DNA from: JBFFXF01 sp041569895
Lineage (GTDB): Bacteria > Planctomycetota > UBA8108 > JACQVS01
Direction: 5' to 3'
DNA length: 28,096 nucleotides
Assembly: GCA_041569895.1 (NCBI GenBank)
Contig: JBFFXF010000080.1
Span: forward strand, 1-28,096
Each line of letters begins with the position of its first letter. Positions within the stretch are counted from its first letter, which is position 1. The notes under the pieces were generated by a model. That model saw nothing but the letters and a program-made list of their open reading frames with translations, was not told the DNA's origin and ran no database searches. The position numbers were made by a program, and so were the translations under genes. Of this stretch, positions 7,652-14,948 are shown one piece after another.

Positions 7652-8167
7652 CTAGCCTCCCTCCTGCGTCTCGATCTGCTGATGGATCACGGGTGGGTGA
7701 TTGTAGACCTCCGCGGGAAAGTGCTCCGATATGAAATCGATCACATCGCGGACGGACAGCAGCCCGAAAATCGTCGCGTCCGGATTGAGCAGCGGCACGT
7801 GCCGGTACCCGCCTCCGGTCATCAGCTGAATCGCCTCACCGACGGTATTCTCGGGGCTCAGGGTGGTCGGCGAGCCGGTCATGTACTTCTCGATCGGCGC
7901 TGCCGTGTTCTCTCCCGTGCCCGCCAGCTTGTCGAGGTAGTCCCGCCCCGTGAAGATCCCGAGCAGCTTTTGGTCGCCATCGGTGATCAAAACACCGCTC
8001 GTGCGCGCCTCGCGCATGCGGGCGAGCACCTTCACGGTCGGCGTGTCGCTCGTGACGACGATCGGATCGGAGACCTTCTCCTCCGCGATGAATCGCAGCT
8101 TCTCGTTGAAGACGGTTTGCTCCACGGAGGAGCCGGTCGGTTCAGCGCCTCTCGGAGAGTTGCTCAT
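7652..8167 (-). CDS. CBS-pair domain protein upstream of korA
   Basis: The 171-residue product has two CBS motifs: about 33-80 (DPIVVTSDTPTVKVLARM, SGVLITDGDQKLLGIFTGRDYL) and about 90-148 (IEKYMTGSPTTLSPENTVGEAI, GGYRHVPLLN, GLLSVRDVIDFI). It is the first gene of the korAB operon, 44 bp before korA's ATG, with a GGGAGA ribosome site ahead of ATG 8167. Like the second CBS protein it has GGYRHVP, so both probably come from one ancestor. The likely role is sensing adenylate ratio and adjusting the oxidoreductase or its expression; the sequence shows only the nucleotide-binding fold. Confidence 0.88.
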   Translation of the reverse strand: MSNSPRGAEPTGSSVEQTVFNEKLRFIAEEKVSDPIVVTSDTPTVKVLARMREARTSGVLITDGDQKLLGIFTGRDYLDKLAGTGENTAAPIEKYMTGSPTTLSPENTVGEAIQLMTGGGYRHVPLLNPDATIFGLLSVRDVIDFISEHFPAEVYNHPPVIHQQIETQEGG

Positions 8168-8680
8168 GACCGCTGTTCTCCCGATAACACCCGTCGAGGG
8201 CGCCTGCGGCCATGGCGTGGCGCGCGAGCTCTCTCCGCACGCCTGGCCGTGTCATCCCTCGTCGCTGAAGTCCGTCCGGGGCGGTTGCCGGGAACGGTCC
8301 AGGCGTCCATTCCCGGACGCCTGCCTCGCTCCCGACCGCTCCATCGAGAGTGTAGCGTCAACCCGCGCAGAAGGCCATGAGGTCGGGTGATTCCGACGAC
8401 GGACGTGAGGACGCTGCGGTGTTCGATGGCTCCGACCCGATCGATCCCGGTTCATTCTGCGGCGTTCGGACGAGCCGCGCGCCGCCGCCTGGCCGCGGCG
8501 CAACAGTCTTCCGATACGCCTCTCTCCGGCCGCAGAACAGGCAGAATACCGGGAGCGGCGGGGCAGTGCAACGGCGATCTCGTCGTGGCGGCAGCGCGGG
8601 CAGGCCGGTTCGCCACCACGGCCGGCGGGACCGGGCCCTCCTTCCGGCCGGCCGGGGGGATCGGAGGAGCGGGCGCCCCT
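8168..8680. other. Spacer ahead of the CBS-kor operon
   Basis: In 513 bp no convincing gene was seen on either strand; long frames here are antisense extensions of neighbours. It should hold the promoter of the minus-strand CBS-kor operon; a TTGACG box at 8356-8361 on minus has no matching -10. A 9-bp hairpin lies at 8300-8323. The part near 8560-8680 is GC-rich and follows the stop of the HEAT-like gene; no U-tailed terminator is visible. Confidence 0.4.
8300..8323. repeat. Perfect 9-bp inverted repeat
   Basis: CAGGCGTCC at 8300-8308 is complementary to GGACGCCTG at 8315-8323 around a six-base ATTCCC loop. It lies about 135 bp upstream of the CBS-kor operon start, so it could be a leader hairpin or a protein-binding site. 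No T-run follows on either strand, which argues against a terminator. Confidence 0.4.
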
Positions 8681-9883
8681 TCAGGAGCCGGAGCCAGTCG
8701 TCGCCAGCGACCTCGACGGCGGCTCGAAGGAGTCGAGCCAGCGAGAGTGCGCCTCGAGCCGCTGCTCGAGCGGCGCGCGGGGATTGTAGCCGGTGTCGCG
8801 GCCGGTGATGCGGCGCAGCGCCTCGTCGGCGTGGATGCGGACCCAGATGTCCTCGTCGAGCAACGCGGCGATCGCCAGGAGCGTGCCCTCCGGCGAGCCG
8901 ACGTCGCGGACGACCCGCATGACGGCCCGGCGGGTGAGGTTGAACGGGTGGTTCATCAGCGAGGGCAGGTAGCCGATTGCCGGCTCGCCGATTTCGCGCA
9001 GGCGGTTCTCCGCTCGGACGCGGTTCCTCGACCGCCATCGCGTCAGCTCGCGGATGGTGTCGAGGATCTCGGACTCCAGCGCGGGATCGATGGCGACCTC
9101 CTCGTCCGGCGTCGTGACTCTCTCGGCGCCGGTCTCGGTGGTGGTCTCCTCGCCGTCGGCCGGCTCCTCCTGCGTCTCGACCGGCTCTGGCTCCGGCGGG
9201 ATGGTGATCGTGCCCGCCTCCTCCGAGATCGAATCGATCCAGCGCGGGTTGATCAGCACGCGTCCGACGGAGCCGACCTGGACGACCACCTGGTCCTCGC
9301 CCCGCGCGACGACGTCGCCGAGCAGCACGCGCCCGTTCTTCATGGTCAGCCGGTGCGTCGTGGCGATGGTCTGGCCCCCCGCGGCGGTCGGCACCGGCCT
9401 GGCGCCGCTGGTCGCGATCGGGCTGTATGGCTCGATCTTCTCGATCGCCTCGCGGGCGATCGTCGTCGTGCCGGCGCCGGGAGTCTCGAGGACGAGCCGC
9501 GTGTCGTCGCTGCGCTTCGACTGCACCCCGCGGAGGACGCCGCCCCCGTAGACCGGGCTCTCCTTGAGAGTCACCTCGATCATCTCGGCGTCGCCGGTCG
9601 CGACGGCCGGGACCGCGGTCCCCTCCTCGGTCGGTCGCTTGCCGGCGTCGAGCGAGTTCTTCTCGACGGAGACGACGTCGGACTTGCGGATCCTCAGCAG
9701 ACCGCTGTCGCCGATGGTGACGACGTAGAGATCGTCGGTCGACTCGTCGGCATCGATCATGCCGTCGATCGAGTACCCGTTCTTCAGGCGGATGGTGTCG
9801 GCGCTCGCCGGGGTGACCAGCATGGTGGCGATCGCCAGCAGGGAGAGCGTCACCCGGACTCTCAAGGTTGCAGTATTCGTCAT
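8681..9883 (-). CDS. Exported protein with HEAT-like C-terminal repeats, function unknown
   Basis: The 400-residue product starts with a signal peptide (basic NTATLRVRV, hydrophobic LLAIATMLV, cleavage near TPASA/DT at 28). The first half holds short beta-rich units of the type DTIRLKNGYSIDG...VVTIGDSGLLRIRKSDVVSVE and LTMKNGRVLLGDVVARGEDQVVVQ, which look like two or three copies of one small fold. A linker rich in Pro, Glu and Thr (about 237-265) follows. The end (about 270-385) is helical and HEAT-like, with EILDTIREL, RAENRLREIGEPAIGYLPSLMNH and AVMRVVRDVGSPEG. AGGTG lies ahead of ATG 9883, and a TATAAT box stands at 9941-9946. No enzymatic motif was found; a periplasmic or surface scaffold is likely. 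Similar architectures are common in planctomycetes, which is an impression only. Confidence 0.82.
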   Translation of the reverse strand: MTNTATLRVRVTLSLLAIATMLVTPASADTIRLKNGYSIDGMIDADESTDDLYVVTIGDSGLLRIRKSDVVSVEKNSLDAGKRPTEEGTAVPAVATGDAEMIEVTLKESPVYGGGVLRGVQSKRSDDTRLVLETPGAGTTTIAREAIEKIEPYSPIATSGARPVPTAAGGQTIATTHRLTMKNGRVLLGDVVARGEDQVVVQVGSVGRVLINPRWIDSISEEAGTITIPPEPEPVETQEEPADGEETTTETGAERVTTPDEEVAIDPALESEILDTIRELTRWRSRNRVRAENRLREIGEPAIGYLPSLMNHPFNLTRRAVMRVVRDVGSPEGTLLAIAALLDEDIWVRIHADEALRRITGRDTGYNPRAPLEQRLEAHSRWLDSFEPPSRSLATTGSGS

Positions 9884-9940
9884 GGTTGCACCTGGGTGTT
9901 GTGAGTCACTGCGCGGGCGGATTCTCGGCCCGTAGAGGTG

Positions 9941-9946
9941 ATTATA
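9941..9946 (-). promoter_or_regulatory. Candidate -10 box for the HEAT-like gene
   Basis: A perfect TATAAT on minus, in a strongly GC-rich setting, lies 57 bp before ATG 9883. No good -35 hexamer is found 16-18 bases upstream, so the promoter may be weak or need an activator. Confidence 0.4.
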
Positions 9947-10004
9947 CGGGGTGGCGGCGAGGTTCGGGGGGGCGAAATCTGCCGCGACGGGGCTCGAATC
10001 GGCG

Positions 10005-10192
10005 TCGGGGTCGGGGTCGGAGTCGGTATCGGAGTCGGTCTCCGATCTCTGTGTCTGTCCTCTGATCTCTGTCTGTGTTTCTCGAGGACGAGGACGAGGA
10101 CGACCGGGAACGGGAACGGGACCGGGACCGGGACCGGGAACGGGAACGAGGACGGGAACGGGAACGAGGACGAGGACGAGGACGAGGACGAT
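10005..10192. repeat. Mosaic six-base-period repeat array
   Basis: This array fills most of the divergent spacer before neuB. Three blocks follow one another: TCGGGG/TCGGAG/TCGGTA units (10005-10045), a pyrimidine-rich block containing TCTGATCTCTGTCTGTG (10046-10083), and GAGGAC, CGGGAA and CGGGAC units (10084-10192). Units vary but keep a strict six-base step. The remaining spacer, 9884-10004 and 10193-10253, holds the HEAT-gene promoter box and no clear neuB promoter. Confidence 0.9.
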
Positions 10193-10253
10193 CCCGACCG
10201 GCCCGCCCTGGACCCGTCAAGGTCTTCCGCGGCCTTGCCGATAACCATGACGT

Positions 10254-11324
10254 ATGGCAAGCGTTCAGGTCGAGGCGCCCAGTTTTGTCGCCGATGCGGA
10301 GGCGGCGGTCCCCGTGGCTCGCGCCACGGTGATCGCGGAGATCGGTGTCAATCATGACGGGCGGCTCGAGCAGGCACTGCAGCTCGTGCGGGCGGCGCGG
10401 GAGGCCGGGGCCGACGCGGTGAAGTTCCAGACCTTTCGCGCCGAGCGCATCGCGTCGCCGCATGCGCCGCGCGCGGCGTATCAGGAGCGCGGCGGGGATC
10501 GCGGCGGCGGGCAGCTCGACTTGCTGCGGCGGCTCGAGCTCGGGGCGGAGGACTTCGCCATCATCCGCGACTGGTGCTCGGACCACGGGATCGAGTTCCT
10601 GTCAACGCCCTTCGACGCGGAGAGCGTCGAGGTGCTCGACCGTCTCGCCGTGGCGCGGTTCAAGGTCGGATCGGGCGACCTCGACAATGTCCCGCTGCTC
10701 GAGGAGATCGGCCGTCGACGGCGGCCCGTGATCCTGTCGACCGGCATGGCGACGGACGACGAGATCGAGCTCGCGCTGGCCACGCTCGACGGGGCCGGCG
10801 CGCCCGAGGTGACGTTGCTCCACTGCATCAGCCGCTATCCGGCTCCGGCGCAGAGCCTGCAGCTCCTGCGGATCCCCGCGCTGCGCCGGCTCTTCGGCCG
10901 GCCCGTCGGCTACTCCGACCACTCGATCGGGGTCGAGGCCGCGCTCGCGGCGCGCGCCCTCGGCGCCACGGTGATCGAGAAGCACTTCACGCTCGACCGG
11001 CACGCCCCGGGCCCCGACCACGCGGCGTCGGCGGACCCCGAGGGCTTCATGGACGTGGTGACGCGGCTGCGACGGCTCGAGGTCATGCTCGGCACCGGCG
11101 AGCGCACCTTCGACGAGGAGGAGCTCGCCATCCGCGGCGTCGCCCGCAAGAGCGTCGTCGCCGTGCGGACGATCCGGCCGGGCGACCGCCTCGACGAGAG
11201 CAACGTCGCCATCCTGCGCCCCGGAACGGGCATCGCGCCGCGCCACTGGCGCGACGTCCTCGGCAAGGTGGCGACGCGGCAGATTCCGGAGGGCGAGCCG
11301 GTCGAGTGGAGCGCGATCGAGTGA
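10254..11324 (+). CDS. neuB: N-acetylneuraminate (or related nonulosonate) synthase
   Basis: The 356-residue product condenses a six-carbon N-acetylated sugar with phosphoenolpyruvate to give a nine-carbon sialic acid. The TIM barrel shows IAEIGVNHDG (27-36), GADAVKFQTF (52-61), FLSTPFD, KVGSGDLDN, ILSTGMA, GYSDHSIG and EKHFTLDRHAPGPDH. An SAF (antifreeze-like) domain closes the chain from about 295 (RKSVVAVRTIRPGD ... VLGKVATRQIPEGE). Neu5Ac, legionaminate and pseudaminate synthases share these motifs, so the exact product is open; a neuC next door points to the Neu5Ac or legionaminate type. ATG 10254 has no ribosome site; GTG 10314, with GGAGG upstream and nearer the usual family start, is an alternative. 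It overlaps neuC by 4 bp. Confidence 0.92.
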   Translation: MASVQVEAPSFVADAEAAVPVARATVIAEIGVNHDGRLEQALQLVRAAREAGADAVKFQTFRAERIASPHAPRAAYQERGGDRGGGQLDLLRRLELGAEDFAIIRDWCSDHGIEFLSTPFDAESVEVLDRLAVARFKVGSGDLDNVPLLEEIGRRRRPVILSTGMATDDEIELALATLDGAGAPEVTLLHCISRYPAPAQSLQLLRIPALRRLFGRPVGYSDHSIGVEAALAARALGATVIEKHFTLDRHAPGPDHAASADPEGFMDVVTRLRRLEVMLGTGERTFDEEELAIRGVARKSVVAVRTIRPGDRLDESNVAILRPGTGIAPRHWRDVLGKVATRQIPEGEPVEWSAIE

Positions 11325-12511
11325 GCGGCCGGGTGGTGGTCATCACGGGGACGCGGGCGGAGTTCGGGCTCCTCGAGCGGGCCATCGAGGGCCTGCGCAG
11401 CTCGTCGCGATGCCACGCGGACGTGGTGGTCGCCGGCATGCACCTCGTCGACGAGCTCGGCGGGTCGGTGCGGATCGTCGAGCAGCGGTTTCCCGTCGCG
11501 GCGCGTGTCCCGATGCACCCGCCGGAGGACTCGACGCGCGGCATGGGGCTCGCGGTCGCGGAGGGGCTGCGGGGCTTTCTCGAGGTGCTCGATCCGGACG
11601 CCGACGACCTCGTGCTGGTGCTCGGCGATCGTACGGAGGCCTTCGCCGCCGCGCTCGCCGCCGCGTACCTCGGGATACCGCTGGCGCACATCCACGGCGG
11701 CGACCTCACCGGAAACGCCATCGACGACTTCCAGCGCGACGCCATCTCGCGCATCGCGATCCTCCACCTGGCGGCGACCGAGAAGAGCGCCCGGCGGCTG
11801 CGAGATCTCGGCGTCGGGGGCCGGGTCGCCGTCGTCGGCGCGCCGGGACTCGATGCGATCGTACACGGCGAGTCCCGCGACCGGACCTCGACCGCGCGCG
11901 CGCTCGGTCTGCCCGAGGACGGCTGGGTGGTCACGCTGCACCATCCGGTGCAGCTCGGCGGCGACGCCGAGGCGGAGATGCGCGAGGTGCTCGATGCCGT
12001 GGCCCGGATCGGCGCCTCCACCGGACGCTTTCCCGTGGCGATCTTTCCGAACAACGACGCCGGCCACCGCGCCGTCATCGAGGAGCTGCGGGCGCGCGAG
12101 GACCGCGGCGAGCTGATCCTCTTCCGCAACCTGTCGCGAGTCGACTATCTCGACCTGCTCCGTCACGCGACCGTGCTGGTCGGCAACTCGTCCTCCGGGA
12201 TCATCGAGTCCGCCTCGCTCGGACTCCCCGTCGTCAACGTCGGCGCCCGGCAGCGTGGCCGCGAGCGCAACGACAACGTCGTCGACGCGCCGCCGCTCGC
12301 CGATGAGATCGTTCGCGCGGCGGATCGGGCCCTGGGAGACTCGCGCGTCCTCGACGCCACGACCTCCCGCCGCAACCTCTACGGCGACGGTCGCGCGTCC
12401 GAGAGGATCGTCGCGGAGATCGAGGCGCTGCTCGGCGGCGGCGCGGGCGACGAGGAGCCCGCCGTCGAGGAAGCCGAGGCCGTCGGCGCGGCCGGGGAGC
12501 CCCGGCCGTGA
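11321..12511 (+). CDS. neuC: UDP-N-acetylglucosamine 2-epimerase (hydrolysing)
   Basis: The 396-residue product releases UDP and forms N-acetylmannosamine (or a dideoxy analogue), the sugar used by NeuB. Motifs of the GT-B epimerase fold are visible: ITGTRAEFG (8-16), LGDRTEAFAAALAA (101-114), IHGGDLTGNAIDD (124-136), TLHHPVQ, FPNND and VGNSSSGIIE. Length is close to the family's usual 370-390; the extra C-terminal 25 residues are acidic and alanine-rich (GGGAGDEEPAVEEAEAVGAAGE). GTG 11321 overlaps the neuB stop as GTGA and the neuD start overlaps this stop the same way, so the three genes are translationally coupled. Confidence 0.92.
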   Translation: MSGRVVVITGTRAEFGLLERAIEGLRSSSRCHADVVVAGMHLVDELGGSVRIVEQRFPVAARVPMHPPEDSTRGMGLAVAEGLRGFLEVLDPDADDLVLVLGDRTEAFAAALAAAYLGIPLAHIHGGDLTGNAIDDFQRDAISRIAILHLAATEKSARRLRDLGVGGRVAVVGAPGLDAIVHGESRDRTSTARALGLPEDGWVVTLHHPVQLGGDAEAEMREVLDAVARIGASTGRFPVAIFPNNDAGHRAVIEELRAREDRGELILFRNLSRVDYLDLLRHATVLVGNSSSGIIESASLGLPVVNVGARQRGRERNDNVVDAPPLADEIVRAADRALGDSRVLDATTSRRNLYGDGRASERIVAEIEALLGGGAGDEEPAVEEAEAVGAAGEPRP

Positions 12512-13212
12512 CCGCCCACGTCGCCGCCCCGGTCCACGTCGCCCCGGTCCACGCCGCCCCGGTCCACGTCATTGGCGCGGGTGGGCACGGCAAGGTGGTC
12601 CTCGAGAGCGTGCTGCTGAGCGGACGGGAGGTGCGCGTCCTCGACGGATCGCCGACACGTGCCGGCCAGCGACTCCTCGGTCACGAGATCGCGCTGGAGT
12701 CGGAGGTGCTGGCCGGTCTCGCGGCGGGCGCCGAGTTCGTCGCGGCAATCGGCGATGCCGACGCGCGGCGCGAGACCCTCGAGCGCTGGAGGTCTCGCGG
12801 CCACCGGCCCGTCCGCGTCGTGCACCCGTCGGCGGTGATCAGCGAGTCGGCGCGTCTCGAGGACGGTGTCTGCGTGCTCGCGACGGCTGTCGTTCAGTCC
12901 GAGTGCCGGATCGGCGAGGGCGCCATCGTCAACAACGGCGCCACCATCGACCACGACTGCGACATCGGAACCTATGCTCACGTCTGCCCGGGCTGCCACC
13001 TGGCCGGCGCGGTCCGCGTCGGCGCGCGCGCGTGGATCGGCATCGGATCGGCGGTGAGAGAGGGGACGGTCATCGGCGAGGGCGCCCTCGTCGGCGCCGG
13101 CTCGGTGGTCGTGGAGGACGTCCCCGGGGGCGTGACCGCGTTCGGATGCCCCTGCCGGGTGGTCACCACGACAGCCGCATCGGAATCCCGCGAGCGGCGA
13201 CACTTTCCTTGA
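12508..13212 (+). CDS. neuD: NeuD/PglD-type sugar acyltransferase with N-terminal pentapeptide repeat
   Basis: The 234-residue product has the PglD/NeuD layout: a small Rossmann-like part beginning VIGAGGHGKVV (21-31), with EFVAAIGDADAR, and a left-handed beta-helix from about 108 to 218 made of hexapeptide turns (HPSAVISESARLEDGVCVLATAVVQ, IGEGAIVNNGATIDHDCDIG, VRVGARAWIGIGSAV). D154-H153 (the DHD motif region) includes the catalytic His expected in this family. It acetylates a sialic acid or its precursor. The first 20 residues are unusual: APVHV-APVHA-APVHV from three 15-bp DNA repeats. The last 15 residues (TTTAASESRERRHFP) are an extension produced by reading into hisF. GTG 12508 overlaps the neuC stop. 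Confidence 0.88.
   Translation: MTAHVAAPVHVAPVHAAPVHVIGAGGHGKVVLESVLLSGREVRVLDGSPTRAGQRLLGHEIALESEVLAGLAAGAEFVAAIGDADARRETLERWRSRGHRPVRVVHPSAVISESARLEDGVCVLATAVVQSECRIGEGAIVNNGATIDHDCDIGTYAHVCPGCHLAGAVRVGARAWIGIGSAVREGTVIGEGALVGAGSVVVEDVPGGVTAFGCPCRVVTTTAASESRERRHFP
12526..12570 (+). repeat. Three tandem 15-bp repeats at the neuD start
   Basis: GCCCCGGTCCACGTC, GCCCCGGTCCACGCC and GCCCCGGTCCACGTC lie head to tail with one base difference, and a weaker partial unit precedes them (12511-12525). They encode APVH[VA] and keep frame. Confidence 0.95.
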
Positions 13213-13942
13213 TCCCGCGGATCGTGTGCGTGCCGAAGTGCACCATGCTCGCGATCAGCGCGGCGTCCGCCTTCCCCCGCGTCAGGACGTCCGCGATGTG
13301 GTCCGTGGTGCCGGCGCCTCCCGAGGCGATCACCGGGATTCCGACCTCGTCGCTGATCCGCGACGTGATGGTGAGCTCGTACCCATCGCGCGTGCCGTCC
13401 GCGTCGATCGAGTTGAGGCAGATCTCGCCGGCACCGAGGGACTCGGCGCGCTTCGCCCACTCGACGGCGTCGATCCCGGTGCGCTCGCGACCGCCCTTGA
13501 CGACGACCTCGTAGCCGCTCGGCGTTTCCCGCGAGGGCTCCACCTTGAGGGCATCCATGCCGAGCACGATGCACTGGCTGCCGAACGCCCGCGCGCCCTG
13601 CGCGATGATCTCGGGGTCGCGGACGGCGAGGGAGTTGACGCTGACCTTCTCGGCGCCCGCGAGCAGCACATCGCGCATGTCGTCCAGCCCGCGGACACCG
13701 CCGCCGACGGAGAACGGGATGAAGATCCGCTCGGCGACCTCGCGCACCATCTCGAGATCGATCGGCCGCCCCTCCGCCGAGGCGGTGATGTCGTAGAAGA
13801 CGAGCTCGTCGACGCCCTCGTCGTAGTACCTCTCGGCCATCTCGACGGGGTCGCCGAGGTCCACGTTGCCCTTGAAGCGAACGCCCTTCGTCGTCTTGCG
13901 ATCACGGACGTCGAGGCAGATGATCAGTCGTTTCGACAGCAT
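13163..13942 (-). CDS. hisF: Imidazole glycerol phosphate synthase, cyclase subunit
   Basis: The 259-residue TIM-barrel product uses ammonia from HisH to form imidazole glycerol phosphate and AICAR in histidine synthesis. D11 (ICLDVRD) and D130 (GMDAL) are the catalytic aspartates, D180 lies in NSIDADGT, and phosphate-binding loops SVGGGVR (78-84) and ASGGAGT are intact. It is full length and closest in feel to the canonical histidine-pathway HisF of deep bacterial lineages (KGNVDLGDPVEMAERYYDEG), not to the short sugar-amidating paralogues. It lies 224 bp after hisH on the same strand, separated by an interspersed repeat element. Its 3' end overlaps neuD by 50 bp, tail to tail. Confidence 0.95.
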   Translation of the reverse strand: MLSKRLIICLDVRDRKTTKGVRFKGNVDLGDPVEMAERYYDEGVDELVFYDITASAEGRPIDLEMVREVAERIFIPFSVGGGVRGLDDMRDVLLAGAEKVSVNSLAVRDPEIIAQGARAFGSQCIVLGMDALKVEPSRETPSGYEVVVKGGRERTGIDAVEWAKRAESLGAGEICLNSIDADGTRDGYELTITSRISDEVGIPVIASGGAGTTDHIADVLTRGKADAALIASMVHFGTHTIRGIKESVAARGIPMRLSW

Positions 13943-13970
13943 GCCCAGCTTTGTCTAAATATAGCCTGGA

Positions 13971-14167
13971 TCTTTCTCGAACCCTGCGCGTAGAAGAACA
14001 CGCGCTGACTCTCCCAAAAATGACTCCCGTGCTTCTTTTTCCTCTCCCGATCGTGAAGCAGCATCCGGAGGTTTTCTCGATGCAGGCCATTCGAATACAG
14101 CAAAGCCTCGCTCTTTCAAAGCTCGGCATGGTTTTTCTCGACTTCCGCGAGAAAAATCAGGGCGAGC
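13971..14167 (+). repeat. Interspersed element, copy A (between hisH and hisF)
   Basis: This spacer is homologous to 15842-16009. The best core (14048-14156) shares ATCGTGAAG, TTTTCTC, ATGC..GCCAT.CG and CAGCA.AGC blocks with copy B, at roughly three quarters identity by eye over 55-60 positions, with many A/G and C/T changes. It ends in a hairpin TTTTTCTCG-ACTTCCG-CGAGAAAAA (14132-14156). An outer GCTCG/CGAGC pair (14121-14125, 14163-14167) reaches the hisH stop codon. A TCTTTCTCG at 13971 marks the other side. The strand given is the orientation shared with copy B; it is antisense to hisH and hisF. Confidence 0.75.
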
Positions 14168-14802
14168 TAAGGGGCCCATCGCAGGAAGTTCTCGAGCACG
14201 CGCAGGCCGCAGCGGCCGCTCTTCTCGGTGTGGAACTGCACGGCGACGAGGTGGTCACGAGCGACGGCCGCCGTGAACTCGCGCTCGCCGTAGACGGCCG
14301 AGCCCTGCGTGTCGCTCGCCTCGTGCGGGACCGGGTGGAAGCTATGGACGAAGTAGAACTGGCTCCCGGGCTCGATGCCCTCGAAGACCGGGTGTCTCCG
14401 GTCGCCGTCGGCGAACCGCACCTCGTTCCAGCCCATGTGCGGCACCTTGCGCGAGACGCCCGGCGGAAAGCGAAACCGCACGACCGATCCGGGCAGGAAC
14501 CCGAGACAGCGCACGCCGCCGTCCTCCTCGCTCTCGTCGAAGATCACCTGGCACCCGACGCAGATGCCGAGAATCGGCTTGCCGGCGGCGTGGGCCGACC
14601 GCAACTCCTCGTCGAGGCCGAGCCGGCCGAGGCTCTCCATCGCCGCGCCCGCCGCGCCGACGCCAGGAAAGATCAGGCGTCGCGCGTCGCGAATCCGTCC
14701 GCGATCGTGGGTGACCACCGCCTCGCCACCGAGGCGGCGCACCGCGCGCTCCACGCTGGTGAGGTTGCCGGCATCGTAATCGAGAATCGCGACGTCAGTC
14801 AT
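14167..14802 (-). CDS. hisH: Imidazole glycerol phosphate synthase, glutamine amidotransferase subunit
   Basis: The 211-residue product is a class-I glutamine amidotransferase feeding ammonia to HisF. It begins with TDVAILDYDAGNLTSVERAV, the HisH signature, and the triad is C81 in GICVGCQ, H191 and E193 in VQFHTEKSG. PHMGWNEV (121-128) and FVHSFH (151-156) are also typical. FHTEKSG replaces the more frequent FHPEKS, as in some other lineages. ATG 14802 was chosen because the family always starts a few residues before the first strand; a longer frame exists upstream but is low-complexity repeat. Ribosome site is weak. Confidence 0.94.
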   Translation of the reverse strand: MTDVAILDYDAGNLTSVERAVRRLGGEAVVTHDRGRIRDARRLIFPGVGAAGAAMESLGRLGLDEELRSAHAAGKPILGICVGCQVIFDESEEDGGVRCLGFLPGSVVRFRFPPGVSRKVPHMGWNEVRFADGDRRHPVFEGIEPGSQFYFVHSFHPVPHEASDTQGSAVYGEREFTAAVARDHLVAVQFHTEKSGRCGLRVLENFLRWAP

Positions 14803-14820
14803 GGCTCGTACGAGGGCGTG

Positions 14821-14909
14821 TTTCCGGGTCCGCCCGTTCCCGATTCCGCCCGATTCCGGGCTCCGGGACGGGAACGGGCACGGGAACGTGTACGGGAGGG
14901 GTGCCCGTG
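14821..14909. repeat. Short six-base-period array with inverted repeat, hisH/rluA spacer
   Basis: The divergent spacer holds CCCGATTCCG-type units (14832-14860) and CGGGAACGGGCA-type units (14864-14905). CCCGTTCCCG (14833-14842) and CGGGAACGGG (14869-14878) are perfect complements 26 bases apart, so the array could fold into a cruciform or hairpin upstream of both genes. Confidence 0.8.
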
Positions 14910-14948
14910 TGATACACCACCAGTTTAGGCGCCACCGGCGGAACTGCA

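Noticed and set aside
8681..9883. Promoter -35 partner for the TATAAT box at 9941
   Set aside because: Hexamers 16-18 bases upstream are C/G-rich and do not resemble TTGACA.
9985..10003. GGCTCGAATC resembling a tRNA T-arm
   Set aside because: No matching anticodon or acceptor stem upstream.
10084..10192. Arg/Glu/Asp-rich frames through the hexamer array as a gene
   Set aside because: All frames are open because the unit is six bases long; there is no start signal or ordinary protein composition.
14048..14115. Similarity of copy A to a c-di-GMP-I riboswitch (CCATTCGAA followed by GCAAAGCC)
   Set aside because: Only short matching words; the tetraloop receptor and the GGUAGC-type helix are absent and copy B does not keep the pattern.
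13163..14802. HisH/HisF as the sugar-amidating paralogue pair next to sialic acid genes
   Set aside because: HisF matches the canonical histidine-pathway type, no PseA/WbuX-like amidotransferase is present, and the genes point the other way from neuBCD.
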